The notes: a model not told the origin generated them from the sequence alone. 64,000 nucleotides of DNA from Saccharopolyspora spinosa NRRL 18395 (GCF_000194155.1 NZ_GL877878.1:3379557-3443556), one strand, 5' to 3'. Positions 36,144 to 45,627 are shown, counted from the stretch's first letter. Program-made: numbers and translations.

Positions 36144-36641
36144 TCACACGCTCCGGAACGGTACGGGTCGAGAAGGGATCAGTGCCTGGTCGCTGATCCA
36201 GGCGGTGGTCAACTCACGGGTGTGGAAGAACCACTTATCCGCGACCCGCAGGTAAGTGTCCGTGTAGCGGACGCAGCGCACGGACATCCTGCCCGCTCCG
36301 TCGTGGTCGTAGAGTTCGTGTGCGAGGCAGTAGGTCTCCCCGGTCGCGTCGTCGCCACTGATCGACACCAGGTGGTTGCCGACGAAGTGGACGGTGGCGG
36401 TGAAGGGCGCCAGGAGCGCGAACGCCCTCGCCCAGCCGTCGCCGCCGTCGAACACGAGCTTGGGACGATCGCCACCGGCCGGGTGCGGCACCACGAGTCG
36501 GCCTTCCGCGCAGAACAAGGTTCCGAACTGCTTCTGGAGCCGGTTGTCCAGAACATGCGCGTAGCTGTCGACGAGTTCGCGCAGGGCGATCCGATCAGAG
36601 ACTTCGCTCGCGCTGGGGCGCTCCCTGGTCGGGTCAACCAT
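36144..36641 (-). CDS. SnoaL-like/NTF2-fold protein
   Basis: 165 residues with the cone-shaped NTF2/SnoaL_4 pattern: DRIALRELVDSYAHVLDNR at the N terminus, LFCAEGRLVVPHP, FTATVHFVGNHLVSISGD, CLAHELYDHD, RCVRYTDTYLRVADKWFFHT and RELTTAW. Such proteins act as cyclases, hydratases or dehydratases in small-molecule pathways. It has a GAAGGAG site ahead of its ATG and overlaps the upstream SCO6745-like gene by 8 bp. Candidate catalytic residues are the Asp of the N-terminal helix and the central His, but no specific reaction can be assigned. Confidence 0.82.
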   Translation of the reverse strand: MVDPTRERPSASEVSDRIALRELVDSYAHVLDNRLQKQFGTLFCAEGRLVVPHPAGGDRPKLVFDGGDGWARAFALLAPFTATVHFVGNHLVSISGDDATGETYCLAHELYDHDGAGRMSVRCVRYTDTYLRVADKWFFHTRELTTAWISDQALIPSRPVPFRSV

Positions 36642-37500
36642 TTCTGCCAGCTCTCCTTCTGGCCGAGCGCAGCCCGGACACCACCTGGGCCGTGAGCGGG
36701 CGCATCAGTTCCAGCAACCGGTTGGTCGCCGTGACGCCGAGCGCTCGCCACGGAACCTCCGCGAGTTGGTCCGTGCGTTGCTCCACCGCCTGTCTGGTCT
36801 CGCTACCCCGTTCCGTCAGCGACCCGTCGGCGGCGAGAAGCCCCCGTTGGGTCAGCCGGTGCTCGCCGGCAGCCCATTCCGTGTCGGTCCATCCCCGGCG
36901 CGCCTGGATGCTGGCACGTCGTTCGATCCCCGAGGCCGTCGCGGTGATCAGCGCCTCGACACCACCGAGCCTGGCTTCGGCCAGCGCGACCACATGACCG
37001 TCGCCGCGAAACTCGCGAAGCGTCGTCACCGCCTGCCACAGCGCCAGGTGCGGCTCGTCGGGCAGGTCCAGTGCCTGGTTCGCGGCGCAGAGCGGGCGCG
37101 CTGGCACGGAGCACGCCGTTGCTCCCGCCACCGCCAGTGCTGCCGCCTCCGCCACCCACCGTTGCGCCAGCACACCGTCCAGCAGCGCGCGGAGAGCGGC
37201 GTCCACACCGGTCAGACGTGCGTGGAGGGCCTGCGTGGGGGTTGCCTTCTCCCACAAGCCGGTCATCTCGGCTACCACCATCGATGGCTTGAAGTGGTAG
37301 AAGACGGCGCTCACCACCGCCGGTCCGACCGGGCCCAGCGGTGCTGCCCGGCCACCGAAGTAGCCGTCCCAGGGGCCCGTCAGACCGATCGCGTGGAACG
37401 CCTGCACGGACTGGGTGGCCAGGTAGGTCACGCCGTGGAACGGATCGAGCACCTGGTGCGCTTCGCGGGTCAGGCGCAGATCCACCAATGTGGCGTTCAT
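36634..37500 (-). CDS. SCO6745/SalK-like protein
   Basis: 288 residues matching the SCO6745 family of actinomycetes: DPFHGVTYLATQSVQAFHAIGL, DGYFGGRAAPLGPVGPAVVSAVFYHFKP, LARLTGVDAALR, HLALWQAVTTLREFRGDGHV, RRGWTDTEWAAGEHRL and LTERGSETRQAVEQRTD. The last half is winged-helix-like. Members occur beside secondary-metabolite genes (SalK in salinosporamide), and their function is unproven. The ATG overlaps the acyl-CoA dehydrogenase stop (ATGA). Confidence 0.8.
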   Translation of the reverse strand: MNATLVDLRLTREAHQVLDPFHGVTYLATQSVQAFHAIGLTGPWDGYFGGRAAPLGPVGPAVVSAVFYHFKPSMVVAEMTGLWEKATPTQALHARLTGVDAALRALLDGVLAQRWVAEAAALAVAGATACSVPARPLCAANQALDLPDEPHLALWQAVTTLREFRGDGHVVALAEARLGGVEALITATASGIERRASIQARRGWTDTEWAAGEHRLTQRGLLAADGSLTERGSETRQAVEQRTDQLAEVPWRALGVTATNRLLELMRPLTAQVVSGLRSARRRAGRNG

Positions 37501-38678
37501 GAGCGGTCCGCCCCGGAGAAGTGCACGAGCGTGGAGATGCCGCGCTTGTCGATCTCGTTGGCGACGACCAGTCGCTGCACCTCGGACGTGCCCATCCAGA
37601 TCCGGTCCAGCCGCACATCGCGGTAAATGCGCTCCACCGGGTTCGCCCTCAGGTAGCCACGCCCTCCGAAGATCTGGACCGCTCGGTCGGCGACCCGGCC
37701 CGCCGCCTCGGTTGCGGCGATCTTCGCCATCGCGACCTTGGCGTTGAGGGTCTTCAGGTCGCTCTGGCGGTCGACCTCCCACGCCACGCGGTGGACGAAG
37801 GTGCGGTTGACAGCGACGTCGATGGCGGAGTCGGCCAGCATGCCCTGGATGAGCTGGTGCCGAATGATCCGGTCGCCACCCTGAACGCGCTCACGGGCCC
37901 AATCCGAGGCGAGAGCCAGTGCCCGTTCAGCGGCGCCCATCGCGTGGGCCGCAAGGACGATGCGCTCTTCGGAGAACGTGGCCTGGGTGAGCCTGAGGCC
38001 CTCGCCAACGGCTCCGAGTACCGCGTCCTCACCGACTTCCACGTCGGTGAACCTGAAGTGCGGGTGCGCAAACGCGAACTGGTGCGTGTAGCGGGGCACC
38101 TCGATGCACTCCACACCAGGAAGGTCCTTGTCCACCAGGAACATGGTTGGTGCGTTGTCCGGCTGGGTTACGGCGAGCAGCACGAAGTAGTCGGCGACGT
38201 CTCCGAGTGTGACGAACCACTTCTCACCATTGATCCGGTAACCCTTGGTGGTGCGGACAGCGGTGGTCGCGATCCCGCGCAGATCAGAGCCGGCCGCAGG
38301 CTCGGTGATGGCGCGACCGCCGAACCTGAGCCCGCGGACTTCTGGAATCAGGTATTGCTCGCGCTGGGCCGCCGTACATGCGAGCAGCTCCGCCGCCGTG
38401 GGACGCCAGACTGCCGCCCATAGCCCGTTGGTCAGCTGGCCCAGCTCCTCTTCCACCACGACCTGCTCCAGCCAGGACAGGCCAGCACCACCTGAGTCGA
38501 CCGGGGCGTTCATCGCCGCGAGACCGCTGTCCAGCGCGAGAGCCTTGACGTGGTGCCGACTCTCTTCCGAGAGACTGCCGTTCCGCTCGCACTCGTCCTC
38601 GTAGGACATTAATTGCTTCGTCAACTCCCCGGCGCGCCGCTTGAGTTCCGCAAGACGTGCCGAATATGCGAATTCCAT
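37497..38678 (-). CDS. acyl-CoA dehydrogenase family protein
   Basis: A 393-residue FAD enzyme, apparently the first gene of the minus-strand operon. Motifs are GGAGLSWLEQVVVEEELGQ, ITEPAAGSDLRGIATTA, YRINGEKWFVTLGDVADYF, EERIVLAAHAMGAAERALALA and RAVQIFGGRGYLRANPVERIYRDVRLDRIWMGTSEVQRLVVANEI (discontinuous in function, continuous in sequence). The usual catalytic Glu region near the C terminus reads RDVRLDRIWMGT, as in isovaleryl/2-methyl-branched dehydrogenases without the late Glu. It likely introduces a double bond into an acyl precursor. Confidence 0.88.
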   Translation of the reverse strand: MEFAYSARLAELKRRAGELTKQLMSYEDECERNGSLSEESRHHVKALALDSGLAAMNAPVDSGGAGLSWLEQVVVEEELGQLTNGLWAAVWRPTAAELLACTAAQREQYLIPEVRGLRFGGRAITEPAAGSDLRGIATTAVRTTKGYRINGEKWFVTLGDVADYFVLLAVTQPDNAPTMFLVDKDLPGVECIEVPRYTHQFAFAHPHFRFTDVEVGEDAVLGAVGEGLRLTQATFSEERIVLAAHAMGAAERALALASDWARERVQGGDRIIRHQLIQGMLADSAIDVAVNRTFVHRVAWEVDRQSDLKTLNAKVAMAKIAATEAAGRVADRAVQIFGGRGYLRANPVERIYRDVRLDRIWMGTSEVQRLVVANEIDKRGISTLVHFSGADRS

Positions 38679-39719
38679 CTGGGCTCCTGCGACCTAGGGT
38701 GTTCACGACGTTCCCGGAGGGCTGACAAGAATGGGGCAATCCGTTGTGTCAAATTGACCAGGAGCTGTTGCAACTCGTTTCAGGATGATTGGCGTGTCTG
38801 ATTCTGGCGAATGATCGACTTTTGGGATGCTGCTGGGGTGGTCGAGGGCTGGTACTGGGCGGATCGTGGGGCGGGGAAGCGTTGTTGCCGCCGCGTCCGC
38901 TTCGTTCGGGATCGGCATCCGGAGTGGTTGCTGACCGAGGGTGGGCGGCGTTGGTTGGTATTGTGTTGGTGCTCAAGACCGGGCTCATGATGGAAGGTCG
39001 CGGTGCGCGGTCGCCGGGTGTTCCGTGGTGAGCTGCTGACGGCGGTTGCGGGGCCGGGCGGGAGCCGGGGTCTTCGCGGCGGCGCATGAGTTGCGTTCGG
39101 GGAAAGCCGCGGCGACGAGAGCACGCCGCTTCGCACAATTATTGCTTAGAGAAAATGCGTGCCATTGATCGCCGATTCACACGCAAGCAACGGGGCCACA
39201 AGGCGGGCCTGCACGACATTCAGAATGGTCTCAGGCGCTCCCCACCCTCCGCGTCCGGCAGCATTCTCCGATTCGGCTTGCGGAAACTGGCCCCCTGGGT
39301 GTTGTACCTGGGGTTTTGATTCTGCCGCCAATCGGAACAAATGTCGTTGATCGCAAATATCGTGGCGAATTCTGACTCTTTTGTCGCTAGGGACGACAGC
39401 GTTTGGCCATGACTTTGCCCGTATGGGCATCAACACGCGTCCATTCAGGCAGGCGGGGTCGTCGAAGTCGGGCTGCGCTGGTCACCCTGGACCGATTCCG
39501 GCGCGGGCGTTCTGGTCGTCCTCGCGGTAGGCAGTGTCGCGCTCCCGGTACGGTGCTGCTCTTGCGCTGGTCGTCGGTGACGTGATGCTCCCCGCCTGGG
39601 GCGGCACGACCACATGGGCCAATCGGTGACCAACGTGGTGTGGTCCCATGCAGCGTCGAGTGCCGGGGTGATTGACATTGCGGGTCTTTCATCCGCCGGA
39701 AACCCGACTCGACCTCAGA
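38679..39719. other. gene-poor 1-kb region
   Basis: I find no gene here that I can support on either strand. Short frames are rich in Pro/Arg or Gly/Trp and do not look coding. GC falls markedly around 39130-39180 and 39300-39390. The region lies between the promoter of the acyl-CoA dehydrogenase operon (which should be within 38679-38800) and IS remnants, and is probably debris. Confidence 0.5.
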
Positions 39720-39965
39720 TTACGACCGGTAGACGGCGACCACCTCTGCGACTGTCCACTCAGTACGGTTGGGGAAAAGGATCCGCTTGCCGAAGAACCG
39801 GTTCTCCAGACGTTTGCGGGCTTTCTGGTCGGTGCGCCACGCCAAGCGGAACTCGGCCGGGGTGTGGCCGGTCAGGGAGATGGTGAGGACCTCGCCGACC
39901 CAGCGAGGCCGGCAGAGCGCGGCGATCTCGGCTTCCACGGCAGCGACCCGGCGAACCCGATGCCG
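39720..39965 (-). pseudogene. IS1634-type transposase fragment
   Basis: The minus-strand frame contains VGEVLTISLTGHTPAEFRLA, WRTDQKARKRLENRFFGKRI and LFPNRTEWTVAEVVAVYRS, the mid-region of IS1634-family transposases just before the catalytic YRSQ...E part. The frame stops right after YRS and the rest is missing. The upstream part (about 39960-40190) is not recognisable. Confidence 0.6.
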
Positions 39966-40199
39966 GCGTCCTCGACCAGCGCGTGGTTGGCCGCTGTGCC
40001 CGAAGACGTCGCCGACACGATGCCCGATGACAACCCCGTCGAGGTACGGCGCCGCAAGGTCGCGGCGATGGGTTGGGCCGGGTTCGTCGTTGACCGCGAG
40101 CTGCAGACCGCGAGCTATGGTCGACCGAGAGCGCGACTCTGTGCAGTCAGCGTCACAACGGCTGCTACGACGACCCGCCGCCGAAGAAGTGAGCACCCA

Positions 40200-41118
40200 T
40201 TGACCCGACGTGACTGGAGCGAACTCCCGACCGCCGTGCGTGCCGCGATCGAGGACCAGTGCGGCACGGTGACACGGGCGGTGCTCCCGGACGCCGGGCG
40301 GAACTCGGACGTGTCCGCCACCCTGCACACCGGTGGCGGACACGTCCTGTTCTGCAAAGGCGTCCGGCTCGACACCCCACGAGCCCGGATGCACCGGCAC
40401 GAAGCGCAGGTGAACTCGTACCTTCCGCTGGCCGTGGCGCCGCGGCTGCTGTGGCAGGTCGAGGTCGACAGGTGGCTGCTGCTCGGGTTCGAACACGTGC
40501 CCGGTCGGCATGCAGATCTCTCGCCGGGTTCGCCGGACCTTCCGCAGGTTGCCGCGACAGTGCGTGTGCTCGGCGACGCGTTGACGCCGTGCCCGCTTGA
40601 CGTTCCCCGGCTGGCGGAGCAGTGGGCGCGCCTGGCAGCCTGGCGGCGCTTGGCGCACGACCCGGCCGCCGAACCCACGGCCTGGCTGCGGGACCGGCTC
40701 GGCGAATTCATCGACCGCGAACGCCGCACGTTCCAGGCACTCGACGGCGACACACTCGCGCACACAGACCTGCATCCGCTGAACGTGTTGGTCGCCGACC
40801 GGGCCCGGGTGGTCGATTGGGCATGGTCGCGCCGCGCCGCCCCGGGGGCCGGCATTCCTGGTGCTCCGGCTGATCGAAGCCGGCCACACCCCGGAAGCCG
40901 CCGAGCACTGGACCGCCGCGACGTTTCCCGCATGGCGCACCGTGACCGACGAGACCCGCACCGACTTCGCAGTCGCCGTGCTCGGGGCGTGGCATCACAT
41001 GTTCCGCGTGGACCCGGGTCCGCAGCGCGCCCCGCTGGTAGCAGTCGCCCGCCGCTGGGTTGCGCATCGCCTCGGCGAAACCGTCAACACGGCACCGCTG
41101 GTGTCGGGCATATGGTGA
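40200..41118 (+). CDS. APH-like phosphotransferase, frameshifted near its end
   Basis: A protein kinase-like antibiotic/aminoglycoside phosphotransferase fold of about 305 residues: VTRAVLPDAGRNSDVSATLH, VLFCKGVRLD (Lys), HRHEAQVNSYLPLAVAP, LLLGFEHVPGRHADLSPGS, and the catalytic loop LAHTDLHPLNVLVADRARVVDW. After AWSRRAAPG the frame shifts: removal of one G around 40851 gives AAFLVLRLIEAGHTPEAAEHW and continues to the stop at 41118. The TTG start at 40200 is the best available but has a poor ribosome site. The substrate is unknown. It could protect against a product, or phosphorylate a metabolite. Confidence 0.72.
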
Positions 41119-41130
41119 CCCGCACCCAAA

Positions 41131-42033
41131 CTAGTGAAGAGCGGATTTCGCCGGCTGCTTCGTTTGGGCCTTGTCACCAGTGCGGATCAGCACCATAGCG
41201 GCCGAGACGATGATGAGCGCGCACCCCCCGATCAGGGAAACCGTCAACCGTTCACCCAGGAACACCACACCCCACAACACGCCGAACAGCGGCGTCAGCA
41301 GGGCCACCATCATCGCCCGCGACGGGCCGACATCGGCGATCAGCCGGAAGTAGAGAACGAAGCCTATGGTCGTGCACGGCACGGCCAGTGCGAGCACATT
41401 TAGCACCATCGCGACGGTGATCTCCACCTGCGGAAGATTCGTCACCCAGAGCGGCAACACCAGCAAGCCCGCCAGCAGCTGGGAGCACCCCGCAGTCCCG
41501 ATAGGACTCAGGTGCGACGCGAAGCGCTTCACGTAGACCCCGGACAGGGCGTAACACACTGCGGCGGCGAGACAAGCTCCGATGCCCGTCCAGAACAGCG
41601 TGCCCTGCGGCTCCGAGCCCCCACCCGCGACGAGCGCAACCCCGAACATACCCAGGGTGAGCCCGGCGATACCGCGTACGGTGAGCCGCTGGTTCAGAAA
41701 GACCGCCGATAGCAGCGTGCCGAACAACGGTGTGCTGGAGTTGATGACGACCGAGTACGACGCCGGTATGTGCATTGATGCGTAGGAGAACAGCATCATC
41801 GGCGCGGCCACGTTGAACAGCGCCACCACCAGATAATGCATCCAGTGCGCGCGCAATCGCGGGTGGAAGCGGATCACGGCGAAGTATGGCAGGAAAGCCA
41901 GCCCACCAATCCCCATGCGCAGCCCTGCGGTGGTCGTCGCCCCGAGGACGGGTGCCAGCACCCTCAGGAAGATGAATGAAGCTCCCCACAACGCGCTCAG
42001 GATTAGCAAACGCAGCCAGTCGGATCGGCGCAT
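41131..42033 (-). CDS. EamA-family (DMT) transporter
   Basis: 300 residues, ten predicted spans in two EamA repeats. The first is LILSALWGASFIFLRVLAP to LGMFGVALVAGG. The second is ACLAAAVCYALSGVYVKRFA, LLTPLFGVLWGVVFLGERL and GGCALIIVSAAMVLIRTG. DMT-family proteins mostly export amino acids and related metabolites. It sits downstream of trpBA on the same strand (292-bp gap), so it could export a tryptophan- or indole-derived compound. It is convergent with the phosphotransferase gene and only 12 bp apart from it. Confidence 0.9.
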   Translation of the reverse strand: MRRSDWLRLLILSALWGASFIFLRVLAPVLGATTTAGLRMGIGGLAFLPYFAVIRFHPRLRAHWMHYLVVALFNVAAPMMLFSYASMHIPASYSVVINSSTPLFGTLLSAVFLNQRLTVRGIAGLTLGMFGVALVAGGGSEPQGTLFWTGIGACLAAAVCYALSGVYVKRFASHLSPIGTAGCSQLLAGLLVLPLWVTNLPQVEITVAMVLNVLALAVPCTTIGFVLYFRLIADVGPSRAMMVALLTPLFGVLWGVVFLGERLTVSLIGGCALIIVSAAMVLIRTGDKAQTKQPAKSALH

Positions 42034-42325
42034 GTCGGCGAGAGCCCCTCCTGCGGCTGGTCCACCGCTGCAATTTCCTCCGCCCCGCCGCTTACCACGA
42101 CAGGCGCGCTTCCGGTCTCACCGAATCCCCGGAGCGAGACGCCCAGGGCGGCTGGTGTTTTCGCTCATGTTCTACAAGCGGCGTCGGCCGCTTGCAGTGT
42201 GGGACTCAAATCGCACCGTCCCGTGGACATACCTGATGTCTGGCGATCCCACAGTGAGAGGGCGACGGCAACGCCTACGGGCGCCGCTACCCGCAGCACT
42301 ACGCGAACCACTTTCGAGACAGTTC

Positions 42326-43108
42326 TTAGCTCCTCACCGCCCGCACGAATTCGTCGATCTCCTTGCGCGCGACGCCCAGGTCGTCCAGGTTCCGCTCCAC
42401 AAGAAGGCTGAAGTAACTGCCGACGATCACGCCGTCGGCTCCCGCGTTCCAGAAGTCGGCCACCTGCTCCTTGCTGCTGATCCCGAAACCCACCACGAGC
42501 GGCTTGTCCGACAGTTCGCGCAGGCGGGCCACGCGGTGCACCGCGTCGTCCTCGAACCGCGCGCTCGGCCCGGTGGTGCCGAACCGGCTGATGACGTACG
42601 TGAACGCGCTTGACCCGTCGATCAACCGCGCCGCGCGCTCGGTCGGCGTGTTCGGGGCGATCATCTGGATGCACCCGATGCCGTGGGCATCCAGGAGTTC
42701 ACAGTGCCTGCCAGACTCCTCCAGCGGCAGGTCCGAGCAGACCACGGCGTCGACGCCGACCTCGGCGAACTCGGCGTACGCCCGCTCACCCCGCTTGAAC
42801 AGCAGGTTGCAGTACAGCAGGAGCCCGATCGGCAGGTCTGGGTAGAGCGCCCGGATCTCCCGGACCATTTCCACGCAGCCGTTGTAGGTCATCCCGGACG
42901 ACAGCGACCGCCGCATCGATCTCTGGTTGACCGGTCCGTCGGTGACTGGATCGGAGAAGGGGAAGCCCAGCTCGACCGCGTCCGCACCCGCGTCGATCGC
43001 CGCGCGGATGAGCCGCATGCTTTCCGCACGGGTCGGGTCGCCCAGGGTGAAGAATGGAATGAAAGATTTCCGGCCGGGCTGCTGGAAAGCGGCGTCGAAT
43101 CGGTTCAT
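42326..43108 (-). CDS. trpA: tryptophan synthase alpha chain
   Basis: A 260-residue TIM barrel that cleaves indole-3-glycerol phosphate to indole. The active-site acids are in AVELGFPFSDPVTDGP; other motifs are FIPFFTLGDPTRAESMRLI, VDAVVCSDLPLEES, MIAPNTPTERAARLI, VISRFGTTG and VVGFGISSKEQVADFWN with GVIVGSYF. It starts 4 bp after the trpB stop. No other trp genes (trpE, D, C, F) are nearby, so this is a detached trpBA pair, as seen in natural-product loci and in some genomes with scattered trp genes. Confidence 0.93.
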   Translation of the reverse strand: MNRFDAAFQQPGRKSFIPFFTLGDPTRAESMRLIRAAIDAGADAVELGFPFSDPVTDGPVNQRSMRRSLSSGMTYNGCVEMVREIRALYPDLPIGLLLYCNLLFKRGERAYAEFAEVGVDAVVCSDLPLEESGRHCELLDAHGIGCIQMIAPNTPTERAARLIDGSSAFTYVISRFGTTGPSARFEDDAVHRVARLRELSDKPLVVGFGISSKEQVADFWNAGADGVIVGSYFSLLVERNLDDLGVARKEIDEFVRAVRS

Positions 43109-43112
43109 CTGC

Positions 43113-44303
43113 TCAAATCCCTCGGTAGTTCCAGTACTCTTCCAGGTCCTTGTCGCCCCGGCCGGACACGCAGACCAGGATGGTCGCCTCCGGGTCGAGT
43201 TCCTCGGCCTTGCGCAACGCCAAAGCCAGCGCGTGCGCCGACTCGAACGCCGGGATGATCCCCTCCAACTCGGAAAGTTCGGCGAACACGTTCACCGTCT
43301 CCTCGTCGGAAACCGCCTCGAACGTGGCGCGGCCAGAGTCCTGCATAGCCGCAAGCTCCGGCCCGACCCCCGGGTAGTCCAAGCCCGCCGCGATCGAGTG
43401 GGTGTTGGTGATCTGCCCCTCGCTGTTCTGCAGGAAGAGCGAATGCATGCCGTGGAACACGCCGGGGGTTCCGCGGGTGAGGGTCGCGGCGTGCCGGTCG
43501 GGGTCCTCGCTGGCACCCGCGGGTTCGGCGCCGAACAAGAGCACGTCAGGGTCGTCCTCGAATGCCGAGTACATGCCGATGGCATTGCTGCCACCGCCGA
43601 TGCACGCGAAGACGGCGCTGGGCAGCGCGCCGGTCATCTCCACCATCTGAGCCCTGGACTCGTTGCCGATGACCGACTGGAAGAACTTGACCATCGACGG
43701 GTACGGGTACGGCCCGGCGGCGGTGCCGAAGCAGTGGTAGGTACTGCCCACGTTGGTGATCCAGTCTCGCATCGCCTCGTTGATGGCGTCCTTCAACGTG
43801 GCGCCGCCGTTGGTGACCGGGTGGACCTGGGCGCCGAACAGTTCCATGCGCTTGACGTTGGTCTGCTGCCGCTCGATGTCCACGGCACCCATGTAGACCT
43901 CGACCGGCAGGCCGAGCTTCGCTCCGGTCATCGCCGTGGCGACGCCGTGCTGGCCCGCCCCGGTCTCGGCGATAATCCGCGTTTTGCCCATGTACTCGGC
44001 CAGCAGCAGCTGACCAATCGTGCTGTTGGTCTTGTGCGCACCTCCGTGCAGCAAATCCTCCCGTTTGAGGAAGATCCGCCTGCCGTACTTTTCCGACAGC
44101 CGCTCGGCGTACATGACGGGTGTCGCCCTACCAGCGAAGTTGCGGAGCACGTCCTTGAACTTGTCCATGAACGCGTCGTCGGCCCGGGCCTTCAGGAAAG
44201 CGGTCTCCACTTCCTCCAGAACGGCTACCAGACTTTCCGACGAATAGAGGCCGCCATAGCCCCGCTCGCCGAACCGCGTCCGGAGATCTACGTGTGTGAA
44301 CAT
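43113..44303 (-). CDS. trpB: tryptophan synthase beta chain
   Basis: 396 residues, the PLP enzyme joining indole and serine. The PLP lysine is in LLHGGAHKTNSTIGQ. Other conserved segments are FAGRATPVMYAERLSEKYG, IIAETGAGQHGVATAM with the catalytic Glu, GTPGVFHGMHSLFLQNSEGQ, the phosphate-binding FACIGGGSNAIGM and CVSGRGDKDLEEY. The sequence belongs to the TrpB1 type that works with TrpA, matching the trpA gene that follows directly. No leader peptide with repeated Trp codons was found upstream. Confidence 0.94.
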   Translation of the reverse strand: MFTHVDLRTRFGERGYGGLYSSESLVAVLEEVETAFLKARADDAFMDKFKDVLRNFAGRATPVMYAERLSEKYGRRIFLKREDLLHGGAHKTNSTIGQLLLAEYMGKTRIIAETGAGQHGVATAMTGAKLGLPVEVYMGAVDIERQQTNVKRMELFGAQVHPVTNGGATLKDAINEAMRDWITNVGSTYHCFGTAAGPYPYPSMVKFFQSVIGNESRAQMVEMTGALPSAVFACIGGGSNAIGMYSAFEDDPDVLLFGAEPAGASEDPDRHAATLTRGTPGVFHGMHSLFLQNSEGQITNTHSIAAGLDYPGVGPELAAMQDSGRATFEAVSDEETVNVFAELSELEGIIPAFESAHALALALRKAEELDPEATILVCVSGRGDKDLEEYWNYRGI

Positions 44304-44944
44304 GTACCTTCCTCAACCACAACGGCTTGCTGCGAGAAATAAATTGAGCCCGTGCAGGCGCTTTAGGACGTCGCGAATCACTCCTGGGACGCGTCGCGAC
44401 GAATATGCCCCAGTACGGCGGTGTGCCGAATGTGTCAACGCATCGAGCCGGTACCAGGCGGAACACTGTCGTTTCCACCAGGTCCGTTACCGTGCTCGTT
44501 CACAGGCAACGCAGTTTTGACGAAATGTCCAAATACCCCCATCCGCCCAGGGCGGATTCGCGTGTGTCACCCCAGCGCATATCCGTAAGCCACGGTATGG
44601 GGTGGCCGGGCGGGAGGGCAAGAGTCTTAATGGCGCAATGCGCTCCTACCACAGGTGGGAGTCCTGGGTTCGGCAGAAACTTGTTGCTGAGGTTAGGCGA
44701 CCAGGTAGCTGGCGTGCCTTTGGCCAGCCGCGCTGATTCGGGCTGGTGCGGCCGATGAAGACAATTATCGCCGCCGAACGGGTGAATCCTGGATCTGGCA
44801 CGGTTTCCGGTGCGTCACGAGACGCTGTCCGCCCTCCCAGGTAGCACGTGCCTGTCCCACGCTCTGTGAAACCGACATGCCGTCGCCGAACTGATCAATC
44901 CCGAGCACCGCATCCTGCTCCGCCCGGTGAACGTGGGTCAGGTC
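44304..44944. other. region upstream of trpB without genes
   Basis: It contains no supported gene. The trpB promoter should lie at 44304-44500 but I cannot define it, and no riboswitch-like or T-box-like pattern is evident. Around 44640-44690 there are short hairpin-forming sequences (TGGCGCAATGCGCTCCTACC, GGAGTCCTGGGTTCG) that superficially recall a tRNA T-arm, but no cloverleaf can be formed. Confidence 0.4.
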
Positions 44945-45212
44945 CAGGGCGTGTGCAAGGTTGATCTGAGGGTTGCGGCGGGTTTTTGTCCAGGTAGGAC
45001 GCGAGACGAGGGCGCGGTTTCCGGTGGGAGATCATCGGGTTGTTCAAGCCGTGACGGTCTGTCCAGGAGCCGCGCTCTTGTGTTCTTGGCTTCCCTGGTT
45101 CGGGTTGTGCTTGACCGGCCCACCCCCACAGTCGAGTCCTTGCGGGGTCGTGTGGACGGTCTCTGGCGGGCGCTGGAGGCGGTGGACGGGGAATCCTATA
45201 TGGGCAGCGGCT

Positions 45213-45248
45213 GCTGCCGGCCCTTTCGGTGCTGCCGGCCCTTTCGGT
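45213..45248. repeat. 18-bp tandem duplication
   Basis: Two perfect copies of GCTGCCGGCCCTTTCGGT lie in direct succession inside the 554-bp inverted-repeat element. Confidence 0.9.
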
Positions 45249-45398
45249 GGACAACCTCCGCAATTTCAATGGAAATCGTGGGCGGGTACGGACGTGCCAG
45301 GACCCGCAGCCTGGAAGGTCTTTGTTCTGGACGGAAACTTGCGAACCGGATATGGCGCTGGCGCCGACCGAACGGCACAGCCGCCGGTATCGAAACGG

Positions 45399-45438
45399 TC
45401 CACCACCTGGCCAACCTGTCCACCACCTGGGCAACCTG
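45399..45438. repeat. 20-bp tandem duplication
   Basis: Two copies of TCCACCACCTGGCCAACCTG (one mismatch in the second) lie in direct succession near the right end of the 554-bp element. Confidence 0.9.
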
Positions 45439-45627
45439 CCACCCACCTTCCCGCCCGAAACTACCTAAACCGGATAGGTCAACCTTGCACACGCCCTGGG
45501 GTCAGTGCCTCGCTCGTTGCAGCCTGACCGATGGCCACCCGAGTGTGTCGGGATTTCCCCAATCAGCCGGGGATGCCTGACATGTGATTCGGGAAAACCC
45601 CTTGCAGGGCTGGCGATGATGGTTCCG

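Larger units (their letters stand above)
44945..45498. repeat. 554-bp non-coding element with terminal inverted repeats
   Basis: It is bounded by near-perfect 22-bp inverted repeats (left CAGGGCGTGTGCAAGGTTGA followed by TC; the right end is its complement with one difference). No transposase or other convincing gene lies inside, so it looks like a non-autonomous (MITE-like) element. The interior holds an 18-bp tandem duplication (45213-45248) and a 20-bp one (45399-45438). The same ends, joined without the interior, recur at 30199-30267. No clear target-site duplication is visible. Confidence 0.82.

Noticed and set aside
39387-39692. Minus-strand frames beside the IS1634 fragment as further transposase sequence
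   Set aside because: No recognisable transposase motif; short repeats of Arg and Pro only.
44600-44700. Possible tRNA (GGGTTCG-like arm and hairpin)
   Set aside because: No acceptor stem or anticodon arm can be paired in the right places.
44945-45498. Protein-coding content of the 554-bp inverted-repeat element
   Set aside because: Frames of up to about 180 codons exist on the plus strand but shift composition, run across the tandem duplications and show no transposase motif.
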